Assembly: GCA_937996235.1 (NCBI GenBank)
Contig: CALKVK010000027.1
Location: 58,109 to 122,108, forward strand
DNA length: 64,000 bases
Source of the DNA: an uncultured bacterium
GTDB taxonomy: Bacteria > Planctomycetota > JAJSAM01 > JAJVHW01
Direction of reading: 5' to 3'
Shown here: positions 8,710 through 17,626 of the stretch, piece by piece
Layout: each line of letters opens with the position of its first letter
Numbering within the stretch: position 1 is the first letter of the stretch
Notes under the pieces: generated by a model
What the model was told of the DNA's origin: nothing
Databases searched by the model: none
What the model saw: only the letters and a program-made list of their open reading frames with translations
Position numbers and translations under genes: made by a program

Positions 8710-8860
8710 CCGTCCCCGCCTCCTCGAGGCGCAGAAGGTAGCAGAGACGGCGGCAGCGGGGACCGAGCTTCGTCGGCCGCGCGCTCCGTGCGGGCAGCGG
8801 CCGCGTAGGCGGGAAGACCGTTCGTGGCGCCGGGCTATCGGCTCGATACGATGCCGCCCG

Positions 8861-9256
8861 ATGGATGGGGCGGAGCACAGCAAGGGGTTGGCGCACGTGA
8901 AGCGACGCGTAGGCTCGGAGTTCAGGTTCAGGCGATCCAGCCGCTGGATGTCGCTGACAGCTGCGGTCCTGCTCGCGGGGTGCGGGACGACCGTGCTGGT
9001 CGTGGATACCACGCCGCCCGGCGCCCACGTCACAGATCATCGACTCGGCTATCTCGGCGTTTCGCCACTGCGGCGAACGTTGTCGAGTGACGACCTGCAG
9101 AAGTCACGAGATGACATCGACGGGCCGTCCACGCTTCGGCTCACGATCACGCGGACCGGGTACGAGGAGCGCGTCGAGGCGGTCTCCGTGACGACGGGCG
9201 ATGCCGCCCGCGTCATCGTCACATTGGCGCCCACCTCCGCTTCTCCCCAGAGGTAA
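8861..9256 (+). CDS. Small lipoprotein, PEGA-like
   Basis: A 131-residue protein with a long basic n-region, a hydrophobic core (SLTAAVLLAGC) and a lipobox LAGC, so it should be lipidated after export. The mature part is a small beta domain beginning TTVLVVDTTPPGAHVTDHRL, which has the xTxPxGAxVxxxxxxLGxTPL character of PEGA-type domains. It is a tandem paralogue of the next gene: TVLVVDTTPPGAHVTDHRLG aligns with TILVVQTEPAGADVQDRRLG. The ATG at 8861 has TACGAT eight bases upstream and no ribosome site, fitting the leaderless pattern; a GTG at 8897 after AGCAAGGGG is an alternative. Confidence 0.7.
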   Translation: MDGAEHSKGLAHVKRRVGSEFRFRRSSRWMSLTAAVLLAGCGTTVLVVDTTPPGAHVTDHRLGYLGVSPLRRTLSSDDLQKSRDDIDGPSTLRLTITRTGYEERVEAVSVTTGDAARVIVTLAPTSASPQR

Positions 9257-9263
9257 TGGCATC

Positions 9264-9890
9264 ATGACGCAGACGCTCCGAAAGCTCCTACCCGCGCTCG
9301 TACTCTCGCTGCTGGCGCTGCCAGCGTGCTCGCACACGATCCTCGTCGTCCAGACCGAACCCGCGGGCGCCGACGTTCAGGACCGGCGGCTCGGCTTCCT
9401 TGGACAGACGCCGCTGCGCCGCGAGTTGACATCGAACGAACTGGACCGCCTTGGCCCCGGGTTGGCGCTCGAGCTCGACATCACGAAGAAGGACTTCGTC
9501 GCCGATCGCGCCTTGCCAGTGATGCTCAACAGGGGCGACGAGATCCAGATCAAGCGGGAACTCGTTCCGCGCCTGCCCTACATCGAGATCACGAGCGAGC
9601 CTGACGGAGTGGCCGTCTTCCACCTCTTCGTCGATCCTCGCGCACGGGACTACGACTCCATCAAGGACATGTCGCCGGATCGCGTGGCACAGGAGCGACC
9701 GGAAGCCGTCGTTCGCCGGTTCCTGGGGAACACACCGCTCCGCTTCGAGGACGATCCCGAGCATCCGATCGAGCACAACGACATCCTCATCTACGAGAAG
9801 GCGGGTTACCGCTCGGTCACAGCGCGCTTCAAGGCCACTGAGCGTCGCCTTCACGAGGTCATGCAACCGGAGAACGTGAAGGAACGCTGA
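9264..9890 (+). CDS. Lipoprotein, PEGA-like, paralogue of the preceding gene
   Basis: A 208-residue exported lipoprotein: basic start (MTQTLRKLL), hydrophobic core, and lipobox LPAC at about residue 20. The first 60 mature residues match the upstream gene (LGFLGQTPLRRELTSNELD against LGYLGVSPLRRTLSSDDLQ). The protein then continues with a second, similar beta unit (LPYIEITSEPDGVAVFHLFV, later FLGNTPLRFEDD), so it looks like a longer or internally duplicated form. It begins eight bases after the upstream stop, with AGAGG overlapping that stop; the pair is surely one transcript. PEGA domains usually occur in envelope proteins; no specific role is visible. Confidence 0.75.
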   Translation: MTQTLRKLLPALVLSLLALPACSHTILVVQTEPAGADVQDRRLGFLGQTPLRRELTSNELDRLGPGLALELDITKKDFVADRALPVMLNRGDEIQIKRELVPRLPYIEITSEPDGVAVFHLFVDPRARDYDSIKDMSPDRVAQERPEAVVRRFLGNTPLRFEDDPEHPIEHNDILIYEKAGYRSVTARFKATERRLHEVMQPENVKER

Positions 9891-9892
9891 CC

Positions 9893-10296
9893 GTGCGGAG
9901 AGCGTCCGGTCGCCCCATGGCGGGTTCGACCTTGGGGGCGGCGCTGCCGACCCGCCATCGCGGACAACCTGCCAGGCCGCGGGCGGCCCCGAGGCTCCGC
10001 GAAGGGCTCTCAAGGCGACGGCAGGGTCGGGCCCGACGAGCCTCACGTAGGCCGGCGGCGTGAACTGCCAACCGCCGCGGCCGCGTTCGAGGTGCTCCCG
10101 CGCGACCTTGCGATCCCTGAGTCCGTCCCGCGTTCTTCGAGAGCGCACCCGGACGAGGCCTCCAGCGAGGCGCTTCTGCGTCGCTGGCGCTGTGGCGACG
10201 CGAGTTTCGCGTGTCCGCGTAGCGCGCATCGCGTCTTCTGGCGGCTGCTCGCGCGTGGAGCACGCATCACGACACCTGCGCTCTTGGAGGTGCGAG
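9893..10296. other. Gene-free stretch with one hairpin
   Basis: No reading frame here has a plausible start, ribosome site and protein-like composition. A hairpin with 9-bp arms ATGGCGGGT/ACCCGCCAT (9917-9925 and 9950-9958) lies about 27 bases after the lipoprotein stop and could end that transcript, although no T-run follows. Nothing else was recognised. Confidence 0.4.
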
Positions 10297-10587
10297 TTGA
10301 AGATACGAATGCCCTGCATCCTGCGGACGATCACGATTGTCGCGCTCGCGGTCGGTTGCCTCGCTGTCGGCGGCTGCTGCTCGAGCGCCAAGGAGAAGGC
10401 TGATCGCTACAAGAGGGAGCGCGACGACTACCGCGCGAAACTGATCGGTTCGGTGGAGCGGGCGCGCCGCATGGATGCGGAGCTGCGCGCGCTCAAGGCG
10501 CGCCTCGAGCAGGAGGCGGGGCGTCAGCGCGAGGCAGCGGAACTCGACCAGATCCTGCGGCTACTGCAGTTCCTGCTGACCCTGTAG
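10297..10587 (+). CDS. Small coiled-coil lipoprotein
   Basis: A 96-residue protein. A TTG at 10297 lies six bases after GGAGG and gives the start LKIRMPCILRTITI; the ATG at 10309 is in frame but sits poorly relative to the ribosome site. A signal sequence ends at a lipobox near GGCC (VGCLAVGGCCSS). The mature part is almost entirely charged helix (KEKADRYKRERDDYRAKL, then RRMDAELRALKARLEQEAGR), expected to form a coiled coil, and it ends in a short Leu-rich tail. Its architecture is like that of Lpp-type or spacer lipoproteins, but no family is recognised. It stands alone, with about 300 bases of empty sequence on its right. Confidence 0.6.
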   Translation: MKIRMPCILRTITIVALAVGCLAVGGCCSSAKEKADRYKRERDDYRAKLIGSVERARRMDAELRALKARLEQEAGRQREAAELDQILRLLQFLLTL

Positions 10588-10884
10588 GAGACCTGGCTCG
10601 GCCGTCACGAGTGCGTGACTCCCGCTGTCAGCGGCGGATCGAGACACGACCCCTGCGGTGGGTTCACGCGGGACCACACTCACCCGACGACGCGGCTCGC
10701 CGGGCGGGCATGTCCTCGCGGCGACGGCCATGGGTCGTGGCATCCCGCACGCAGTAGCTCTCGCCGGACCCGCGCCTTCTGTCGCGATGCCTGGACCGCA
10801 CGCGGAGCATCCGACGCAGCGCTGCCTGGCGCACTGGACGCGGGTCGTCGCTCGCGGGCGGCGTTCCGCTCCTTGCGCCTGGCG

Positions 10885-11544
10885 TCACTCGTCCGGCCCG
10901 CGGTGGCGCGTCGCGTCGACGTCGACCCAGTCCTCCTCCTCGTAGCGCATCCCGTTGCGGCCGGGCACCGTGCGGGTCGGGCCGGCTGCGTAGAGCGCGC
11001 ACGAGAGCGGGCCGTAGCAGAACGTCTCGCGCCGGTAGCGCCGGGGACCGGGGTTCCAGGGATCGACGACGATCTCCACGGCCATCTCGCAGCCCCAGAC
11101 GCACGGCCCGCAGCGCGCGGCGTACGTGCGCGCGGCGAGACGCCGGTGCCCGCGCTCGCGGTACTCCGCGAGCGCGGGCGCCAGGCGCCGCCACGGCGGG
11201 CCCTGCTCCGCGTCGTCGGAGCGCGCGCCGGGCGTCAGACGCAGCCCGCTCGCGCGATAGAACTCGGCCGTCTCGGTGCGCGCGTCGGCGACGGGGTGCG
11301 CGCTCCCCGCGAGCGTGTCGCCGACGCGGAAGCCGTGGTCGGCGTGCTGGCGCTCGCTGACGGCGACGGTGAACCGCCGCGCCTCGCCATCGACATCGCC
11401 TTCGAGCGCGAGCACGTAGCCGAGGTAGGAGTGCGTGCGCTCGTCGAACGAACGCGTGAGCCGGATGCGCGGCTGGACCGAGAGGATCACGCCGCGCCAA
11501 GCGCGCTTCGGCTCCGGACCCTCGCGGCGGGATCGTGCGCCCAT
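10885..11544 (-). CDS. Conserved hypothetical protein with Cys-rich C-terminus
   Basis: A 219-residue protein I recognise only as a recurrent hypothetical. The N-terminal half (GVILSVQPRIRLTRSFDERT, then SYLGYVLALEGDVDGEARRF) looks like a beta-barrel or OB-like domain. The C-terminal half carries spaced cysteines in CGPCVWGC and later FCYGPLSC, a possible metal or iron-sulfur site. It ends in a conserved-looking acidic stretch, GMRYEEEDWVD. The ATG at 11544 is preferred over an ATG five codons upstream because TACGCT lies exactly six bases before it, matching the leaderless pattern seen at 48957, 49011 and 57921. No signal peptide is seen; it is probably cytoplasmic. Confidence 0.7.
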   Translation of the reverse strand: MGARSRREGPEPKRAWRGVILSVQPRIRLTRSFDERTHSYLGYVLALEGDVDGEARRFTVAVSERQHADHGFRVGDTLAGSAHPVADARTETAEFYRASGLRLTPGARSDDAEQGPPWRRLAPALAEYRERGHRRLAARTYAARCGPCVWGCEMAVEIVVDPWNPGPRRYRRETFCYGPLSCALYAAGPTRTVPGRNGMRYEEEDWVDVDATRHRGPDE

Positions 11545-11550
11545 GGCCTC

Positions 11551-11556
11551 AGCGTA
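11551..11556 (-). promoter_or_regulatory. Putative leaderless promoter -10 (TACGCT)
   Basis: TACGCT on the minus strand, followed by six bases and then the ATG at 11544. No Shine-Dalgarno sequence lies between them. Transcription would start at the initiation codon. Confidence 0.45.
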
Positions 11557-11625
11557 CACGCTCGCCGGGGGAGACGAGTCGCGGCCGCTCGCGCGAAGGT
11601 GGGAGCGGGCGGACCGTCGGGCGCG

Positions 11626-12159
11626 CTACGTCGGATGCGACGTGGCGTCTGTGATGGCCTGGACGACACGGGCACGCTCGCGGGTCTCGCCCATCTCCGC
11701 GAGCACGTCCGCCAGGACCTCCGCCTCGGCCACGAGGAGCTCGTAACGGACGGGCCCGCGGTGCGACTTCGACGGCGACTCGGCGTGGTCGAAGAAGCCG
11801 GCCACGAGCATCGCGATGCGTCGCGGCAGCTCGATCGCGACGCGCGTCGGCGCCGGAGACGGCGTCGCAGCCGGTGGCGCGACCGCGGACGCGGCCGGGG
11901 ACGCGGCCGGGGGCGGCGACGGCCTCGGCTTGCGCTGCGGGGGCTGCGCGACGAACGGCTTCCGGCCGGCGAGGCGGTCGATGCAGCGCTGGCAGACGCG
12001 CTCGCCGTCGGCGACGTGCTCGACGATCGTCTCGGGGGCCACCGGCGCGCCGCAGATGCCGAAGCGCCCGTCCGGCGGAATCAGGTGGTGCAGGGTCCGC
12101 TCGAACACGGTGCCGACGCGGAAGCCGACCGGTAGCCGATGTGAAGGGGGCGCGTTCAT
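11626..12159 (-). CDS. Hypothetical protein with a zinc-ribbon-like knuckle
   Basis: A 177-residue protein. An N-terminal module has FGICGAPVAP, a histidine in IVEHVADG, and VCQRCIDRL; the Cys/His spacing suggests a small metal-binding knuckle. A Pro/Ala-rich linker (about 70-100) follows, then a helical C-terminal domain (IELPRRIAMLVAGFF, then YELLVAEAEVLADVLAEMGE). The frame is open back to 12417 through part of the tRNA gene, so the ATG at 12159 is chosen; TACGTT lies nine bases upstream of it. No enzyme motif or signal peptide is seen. It may be co-transcribed with the hypothetical gene on its left. Function is unknown. Confidence 0.6.
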   Translation of the reverse strand: MNAPPSHRLPVGFRVGTVFERTLHHLIPPDGRFGICGAPVAPETIVEHVADGERVCQRCIDRLAGRKPFVAQPPQRKPRPSPPPAASPAASAVAPPAATPSPAPTRVAIELPRRIAMLVAGFFDHAESPSKSHRGPVRYELLVAEAEVLADVLAEMGETRERARVVQAITDATSHPT

Positions 12160-12380
12160 CGGGGCGAGAACGTACCGCGTCGGCCGAGCGCTCCGGCGGC
12201 GTTTCGGAGACCGAGGGGGCGGGGCGCCCACCTGGTGCTGCTCCCGGCGGACGCTCGTGGACGGGTCTCGAGCGGAGCGAGGACGGAGGCGGCGGAGCCG
12301 CCGGAGCAACCGTGACGTCGTCACTGGTTCGACGGCGAGGGCGTGGGGCACGCGACGGAACCGTCGGGCGTCGCGCTTCG

Positions 12381-12455
<75 letters not shown>

Positions 12456-12471
12456 ACGGCGCGAGGGGCGG

Positions 12472-12477
12472 AATCTA
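12472..12477 (-). promoter_or_regulatory. Putative -10 box (TAGATT) of tRNA-Val
   Basis: TAGATT on the minus strand lies 16 bases before the mature tRNA 5' end, the expected distance for a short 5' leader. It stands out as an AT-rich hexamer in GC-rich DNA and matches TAGATT and TAGACT boxes upstream of gcvP and the TolC-like gene. Confidence 0.5.
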
Positions 12478-12613
12478 GCGTCCGAGCGGGCGAGGGGAAG
12501 GAATCGGCGCGTCCGTCGCGCGAGCCCGGGGCGCGTGCGTGCGGCGTCGAGGGCGGCGGCGGCGGAGGGGCCGGCGAAGCGCGCGGCGGAGGCGGCGAGG
12601 AAGGCCGCGCGGA

Positions 12614-15600
12614 TCAGCCGATGGCGTCGCGCGCCTCGCGCGCGGAGGCGTCGCCGGGGGCGATGCGCAGCGCGAGGTCGAGGTCGGCGCGCGCGCGCTC
12701 GACGTCGCCGGCCGCGTGGCGGCGGCGCCCGCGGCGGACGAGCGCCTCGACCGCGCGCGAGAGGCCGACGGCGGCGGCGTCGAGGTCGCGCGCGTCGTCG
12801 TCGTCGGGATAGCGCTCGAGCAGGGTGCGCGATGCGCTGCGCCCGGCGCGCAGGTCGCCCGTCTGCAGCGCGGCGTCGATGGCGTCGAGCGCGGTGCGGC
12901 GCTCGGCGGACTCGCCCTCGAGGCGCGTGACGATCTCCTGCACGTGCGGCGCGCCGGAGAGCAGTTCGAGGAGCTCCCGGTAGAGCGCGAGCGCCTCCTC
13001 GACGTCGCCGCGGCGGCGCGCGGTCTCGGCCTGGTCGCGCCGCGCGGAGGCCTCGCGCAACACCTCCTCGATCTCGTGCAGCGCGTTGCGCGCCTCGGCG
13101 TCGTCGGGCAGCGAGTGCAGGATCTCGCGACAGGCGTCGCGCGCGTCCTCGAGGCGTCCCGCCGCGCGGGCCCCCGCGAGCCGCTCGCGCAGCCCGCCGA
13201 GCTGGCCGGCGGCGGAGCGCGCCTCCTTCTCGGCGGCGGCGAGTTCGGGTGTGTCGACACCTTCGGCGCGCAGCTTCGCCGCCAGGTCGGCGGCCTCGCC
13301 GAAGCGGCGCTCGCGCAGGAGTGTGCGCACCGAGCCGATGGCGTGCACGCGGCGGCGCTCGTCGGCCGCACGGCGTGTGCTCTCCGCGAGCCGGCCGGCC
13401 GCCGCCGCGCCGGGGAAGCGCGTCGCCAGGGCGCGCGCACGCGCGGCGACGGGCTCGAGGTCGCCGTCCGCGCCGCCGAGCTCCGTCTCGATCGCGGCGA
13501 GCGCCTCGCGCAGCTCGGCGGCGGCCGCCTCGGCGTGCGCCAACGACTCGGCGAGTCCGGGGTCGCCGCGCAGAGCGCCGGCCGCCTGGCGCAGGTGCGA
13601 GAGCGCGCCGTCCGGATCGCCCGCGGCCAGCGCCGCGCGGCCGGACTCGGCGCGCTCCTCGGCGCGCGCGATCTGCGTGCGCAGGCGCTCGGTCTGCGCG
13701 AGCGCCTTCGCGTGGGACGCGTCGACGGCGAGCACGGCCGCCCACGCGACGAGCGCGGCGCGCGGTCCCGCCTCGCGTTGCGCCTGCTCCGCGGCGTCTA
13801 CGACCGCCTGCAGCTCCTCGCGCGCGCGGCGCAGGGCGTCGCGCGACGCGTCGAGCCCCTCCTGCGCCCCGGTCGCGGCGGGGTCCGCCTGGAGCGCGGC
13901 CTCGAAGGCGCGGATCGCGTCCTCGTGGCGACCGCTCGTCGCGGCCGCCCTGCCTTCGCGCGTGCGGTCGCTCCCGGTCGCGCGCCGCGCGCGCACCGCA
14001 GCCGCCAGGGCGCGACCCTCGCGGTGGTCGGCATGGACCGCCAGCAGTTCGGCGACGGCGACCAGCGCCGGGGCGAGGCGGCCCGCGTCGGCGTGCGCCT
14101 GCGCCTCGTCGAGCTTGGCCACGAGCGCCGCCTCGGTCGCGCGGGCGCGGGCGTCCTCGACGACGCCCTCGGCGCGCATCACGAGGTCGGCGCAGCGCGG
14201 CGAGCCGGGGAAGCGCCCCGCGAGCTGGCGCGCGCGGCGGAGCTGCTGCTCCGCCTCCTCCGTCTCGAGCCCCTCGCCGAACGCGCGCTGCGCGCGCTCG
14301 ATCTCGGCGACGGCCGCACGCGCGGCGGCGAGCGCCGCGGCCGCCTCGCGCTGGTCGGGCAGGAGGTCGAGCGAGTCCTTCGCCGCATCCTGGGCCGCCT
14401 CGGGGTGGCCGTTCGTGAGCAGCGACGCGGCGGCGGCGGCCTGCTTCTCGGCCGTCTCGATGCGCACCGCCGTGCGGTTGCGTCCGGCGAGGGCGTCCTC
14501 GTCGGCGGGGTCGAGCTCGACCGCCTCGGAGTACGTCTTCAGCGCGGCGCGGACGTTGCCCTCCTGCTCGAGCTTGACGGAGCGCGCGAGCAGCTTCTTC
14601 AGGCGCTCGCCGACCTCGCGCTCGGCGGCGGCCTTGCAGGCGGCCTCGGTCTCCGCGAGCACCTCGGACGCCAGCGAGCTGCCGGAGAAGCGCGACGCGA
14701 GCTCCTGGGCCCACAGCAGGACGTCGTCGTCGGGCTGCTCGTGCAGCGCGCTGCGGATGCGCTCCGCCTCGTGGCGCAGCGTCTCGAGACTCGTGCGCGC
14801 GCGCGCCGCCTGCGCCTCGGCCGCCGGGTCCGCGTGGACGACCGCCAGCGCCTCCTCGGCCCGCCGCAGCGCGCCCGCCGGGTCGCCGGACTGCAGCAGC
14901 GTGCGCGACTGCGAGACGAGCGCGTCGAACTCGGCGAGCTCGCGCTCCGCGCGCGCGAGGCCCTCGGTGGCCTCCGCGTTCTCGGGGTCGAGACCGAACG
15001 CCTCGCGCCACGCCGCGAGCGCGTCGCGGGGCTTCTGCGCCTGCTGCGCCGCGCGCGCCTGCTCGGTGACGCGCGCGAGCCGCTCGCGCACGGCGTCGGC
15101 GCTGGCGCGGCGCCCCGCGCTCTCGGCCTTCGCGAGCGCCTCGCGGACCGCGGCGGAGCCGGGATAGCGGCCCTGCAGCGCGACGAGCCGCGCCGTCGCC
15201 GCGGACGACCCGGCCTCGCCCTCGAGCGCGTCGAGCTCGGCGCCGAGCTCCGCGGCGGCGCGGCGCGCCTCGTCGAGACGGCCCTCGATGAGCGGGTCGT
15301 CGGGCAGGACGGTGTTCGCCTCGAGCAGCCGCTCCACCGCCGACTCCGGGTCGCCCGCGGCGAGTTCCTCGGTGGCGGCCGCGAACAGCGCCTCCGCCTT
15401 CTCGACGCGCGTCGCGAGGCGCGCCTCGGCGTCGAGCGCCTCGTCGTCGTCGGGCGAGAGCACGAGCACGCCGCGCCAGGCGACGAGCGCCTCGCGGATG
15501 CGCCCCTCCTCCTCGAGCTTGCGCGCCTTCTCCTGCGCCTCGGCGTCGGCCGCGGCCGCCGGATCCTGCGCGGCGAGCGCGCTGCGCACGTCCACCTCGA

Positions 15601-17209
15601 GCTGGTCGAGCTCCGCCAGCTCCGAGAACTCGTCGCGCAGCTCGTCGAGCGTGCCCCGGGCCTCGGTGGCGCGGCCCGCGCCGAGGAGCTCGCGGACGGC
15701 GTCGCGCCGCGCGCGCCACTCCTCGCGCCGCGCGTCGAGCTCGCCCTTGACGCGCGCGACGGCCATGTTCTCCGGCGAGCGCGCGAGCGCCTGGCCGACG
15801 CGGGTCTCGGCCTCGTCGAGGCGCCCGTCGCGGACCATGCCGCGCGCCTCGTCCACGAGCGCCGCCACCGCGCGCTCCTCGGGGATGTTCGCGCCGCAGT
15901 CGCCGCAGAAGCGCGTCCCCGCGAGGTCCTCGGCGCCGCAGCTCGGGCAGGTCTCGAGGAGCGACGCCCCGCACTTGCCGCAGGCCTCCGCCTCCATCGG
16001 GTTGGGGACGCCGCAGCCCGGGCAGTAGACGGGCTCCGCGTCCTCCTCGCCGCCGCCGCGCAGCGCCTCGAGGTCGCGCACGATCTCGTGGCAGCTCGCG
16101 TAGCGCTGCGCGAGGTCGCGGTGCATCATCCGGTACACGACCGGCCACAGGCCTTCCGGCAGGTCGGGCCGGTGCTCGAGCACCGACTTCGGCTCCTTCG
16201 TCATCACCGAGAGGAGGATCTGCGCGGGGCCGTTGCCGGTGTGGGGCCGGTGCAGCGTGAGCATGTAGTAGAAGGTCACGCCCAGCGCGTAGATGTCGGT
16301 GCGGCCGTCCTTCGCCTTGCCCTCGAACTGCTCGGGCGGCATGAAGTACGGCGTGCCGATGACGGTGCTCTGCGCGCCCTCGGGGTCGTAGACCTTCGCG
16401 AGTCCGAAGTCCGCGATCTTGACGATGCCCGCCGGGGTGACCATCAGGTTCCCGGGCTTGATGTCGCGGTGGATGATGTTGCGGTCGTGCGCGGCCGCGA
16501 GCCCGCGGCAGGACTGCACGATGTAGTCGATCGCCAGGTCCGCGGCCATCGGGCCGCGCTCCTGGAGGATGTCGTGGATCGTGCGCCCCTCCACGAACTC
16601 CATCGCGAGGAAGTGGATGCCGTGGCGCTTGTCGAAGCCGACCCCGTGGACGCCGACGACGTTCGGGTGCGAGAGCTGCGCCGCGGTGCGCGCCTCGCGC
16701 AGGAACTTGGTGACGTACTCGCGGCTCTGCGCGCGGCTGCGCAGCATCACCTTGATCGCCATGCGGCGCTCGAGCTGCTCGTCGTGCGCCTCGTACACGG
16801 CGCCGTAGCCGCCCTCGCCCAGCTTCCGCACGATGCGGTACTGGTCGTTCACCATCTGCCCGAGCAGCGGGTCGCGGTCGGGGGCCCGGGGCCCGCCGGC
16901 GGCGGTCACGACGCGCTGCGTCTCCGGGCCGCGGATGCCGACGCGCGGACTCGGCGCCATGTCCGCGGCGGAGCGCGGCGCGACGTCCGCCGACGTCTTC
17001 ATCTTCGCGCCGGTGCGCCCGGACGCGGGCTTCGCCATCTTGCGCGCGGCCTCGGCGACGGCGTCGTCGAGCGGGACCGTGAGCACCTGGCTGCAGCGTC
17101 CACAGCGCACGCGCGACCCGGGCGGGTAGCGAGCGACGTCGAAGCGCGCCTTGCAGGCCGTACAGGTGATGATCTTGCGGGCCAAGGCGTTCTCGCGCGC
17201 CTCCTGCAC
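12614..17209 (-). CDS. Giant Ser/Thr protein kinase with zinc ribbons and long helical repeat tail
   Basis: A 1531-residue PknB-type kinase. An N-terminal zinc ribbon (CTACK at 16-20 with CGRC at 36-39) precedes the kinase domain (about 122-385). Essential residues are present: Gly loop GEGGYG (131-136), Lys153, HRDIKPGN (247-254), DFG (267-269) and GTPYFMPPEQ (APE-like). Two further CxxC ribbons follow (CPGCG 396-400, CGKCG, CPSCG, CGDCG to about 439). The remaining 1,090 residues are Ala/Glu/Arg/Leu-rich helices with TPR-like pairs such as GDPESAVERLLEANTVLPDD, so the tail is probably a TPR or coiled-coil scaffold. No membrane segment is apparent. Start is a GTG; TAATGT lies 50 bases upstream. 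A PilZ gene and a dual-specificity phosphatase gene lie just to the right, diverging from it. Confidence 0.93.
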   Translation of the reverse strand: MQEARENALARKIITCTACKARFDVARYPPGSRVRCGRCSQVLTVPLDDAVAEAARKMAKPASGRTGAKMKTSADVAPRSAADMAPSPRVGIRGPETQRVVTAAGGPRAPDRDPLLGQMVNDQYRIVRKLGEGGYGAVYEAHDEQLERRMAIKVMLRSRAQSREYVTKFLREARTAAQLSHPNVVGVHGVGFDKRHGIHFLAMEFVEGRTIHDILQERGPMAADLAIDYIVQSCRGLAAAHDRNIIHRDIKPGNLMVTPAGIVKIADFGLAKVYDPEGAQSTVIGTPYFMPPEQFEGKAKDGRTDIYALGVTFYYMLTLHRPHTGNGPAQILLSVMTKEPKSVLEHRPDLPEGLWPVVYRMMHRDLAQRYASCHEIVRDLEALRGGGEEDAEPVYCPGCGVPNPMEAEACGKCGASLLETCPSCGAEDLAGTRFCGDCGANIPEERAVAALVDEARGMVRDGRLDEAETRVGQALARSPENMAVARVKGELDARREEWRARRDAVRELLGAGRATEARGTLDELRDEFSELAELDQLEVDVRSALAAQDPAAAADAEAQEKARKLEEEGRIREALVAWRGVLVLSPDDDEALDAEARLATRVEKAEALFAAATEELAAGDPESAVERLLEANTVLPDDPLIEGRLDEARRAAAELGAELDALEGEAGSSAATARLVALQGRYPGSAAVREALAKAESAGRRASADAVRERLARVTEQARAAQQAQKPRDALAAWREAFGLDPENAEATEGLARAERELAEFDALVSQSRTLLQSGDPAGALRRAEEALAVVHADPAAEAQAARARTSLETLRHEAERIRSALHEQPDDDVLLWAQELASRFSGSSLASEVLAETEAACKAAAEREVGERLKKLLARSVKLEQEGNVRAALKTYSEAVELDPADEDALAGRNRTAVRIETAEKQAAAAASLLTNGHPEAAQDAAKDSLDLLPDQREAAAALAAARAAVAEIERAQRAFGEGLETEEAEQQLRRARQLAGRFPGSPRCADLVMRAEGVVEDARARATEAALVAKLDEAQAHADAGRLAPALVAVAELLAVHADHREGRALAAAVRARRATGSDRTREGRAAATSGRHEDAIRAFEAALQADPAATGAQEGLDASRDALRRAREELQAVVDAAEQAQREAGPRAALVAWAAVLAVDASHAKALAQTERLRTQIARAEERAESGRAALAAGDPDGALSHLRQAAGALRGDPGLAESLAHAEAAAAELREALAAIETELGGADGDLEPVAARARALATRFPGAAAAGRLAESTRRAADERRRVHAIGSVRTLLRERRFGEAADLAAKLRAEGVDTPELAAAEKEARSAAGQLGGLRERLAGARAAGRLEDARDACREILHSLPDDAEARNALHEIEEVLREASARRDQAETARRRGDVEEALALYRELLELLSGAPHVQEIVTRLEGESAERRTALDAIDAALQTGDLRAGRSASRTLLERYPDDDDARDLDAAAVGLSRAVEALVRRGRRRHAAGDVERARADLDLALRIAPGDASAREARDAIG

Positions 17210-17258
17210 CCGACGGATGCGTGCGCGGCCGCACCACTTCCCTGCCGCCGGGCGGCAG

Positions 17259-17264
17259 ACATTA
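17259..17264 (-). promoter_or_regulatory. Putative -10 box (TAATGT) of the kinase gene
   Basis: TAATGT on the minus strand lies 49 bases upstream of the kinase GTG start, an isolated AT-rich hexamer of the TANNNT type. A clear -35 was not found. Confidence 0.35.
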
Positions 17265-17406
17265 GCGCCCGCGGAGGCGCACCGGACGAAAACTTGTCCA
17301 CCGCTGGGGGCCGCTTCTACGCTCCGCGCCTGCCCTCGGACGAGGACCTGCGAGACGGCCGCGCGACCCCGCGCGGGCCGCCGCGGAGACGCGCCGGGGA
17401 CACGGT

Positions 17407-17482
17407 GGGGACGTAGCTCAGTTGGTAGAGCGCAGCGTTCGCAATGCTGAGGTCACGGGTTCGACCCCCGTCGTCTCCACCA
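17407..17482 (+). tRNA. tRNA-Ala (anticodon CGC)
   Basis: A full cloverleaf: acceptor GGGGACG/CGTCTCC, D-arm GCTC/GAGC, anticodon stem CAGCG/TGCTG with loop TTCGCAA (anticodon CGC, reading GCG alanine codons), T-arm ACGGG/CCCGT with TTCGACC, and an encoded CCA end. GCG is one of the commonest codons in this window. Confidence 0.94.
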
Positions 17483-17626
17483 CACGGAACTGCCCGCCCG
17501 CGCGCCCCGGCGAACGCGCGACGGGCACCTCGGCGGACGTCGTGCGCAGGCGGCGAGGGGGCGCGGCGGCGCCCGTCGCATAGGCGGCGCCCGGCGACCG
17601 CGGCCCGTGCGGGAGGAGGAGTGCTC

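Noticed and set aside
12539..17416. A 1625-codon open frame on the plus strand opposite the kinase gene
   Set aside because: It is a mirror of the Ala/Arg-rich kinase frame in GC-rich DNA: it has no domains, no ribosome site and extreme Arg/Ala composition.
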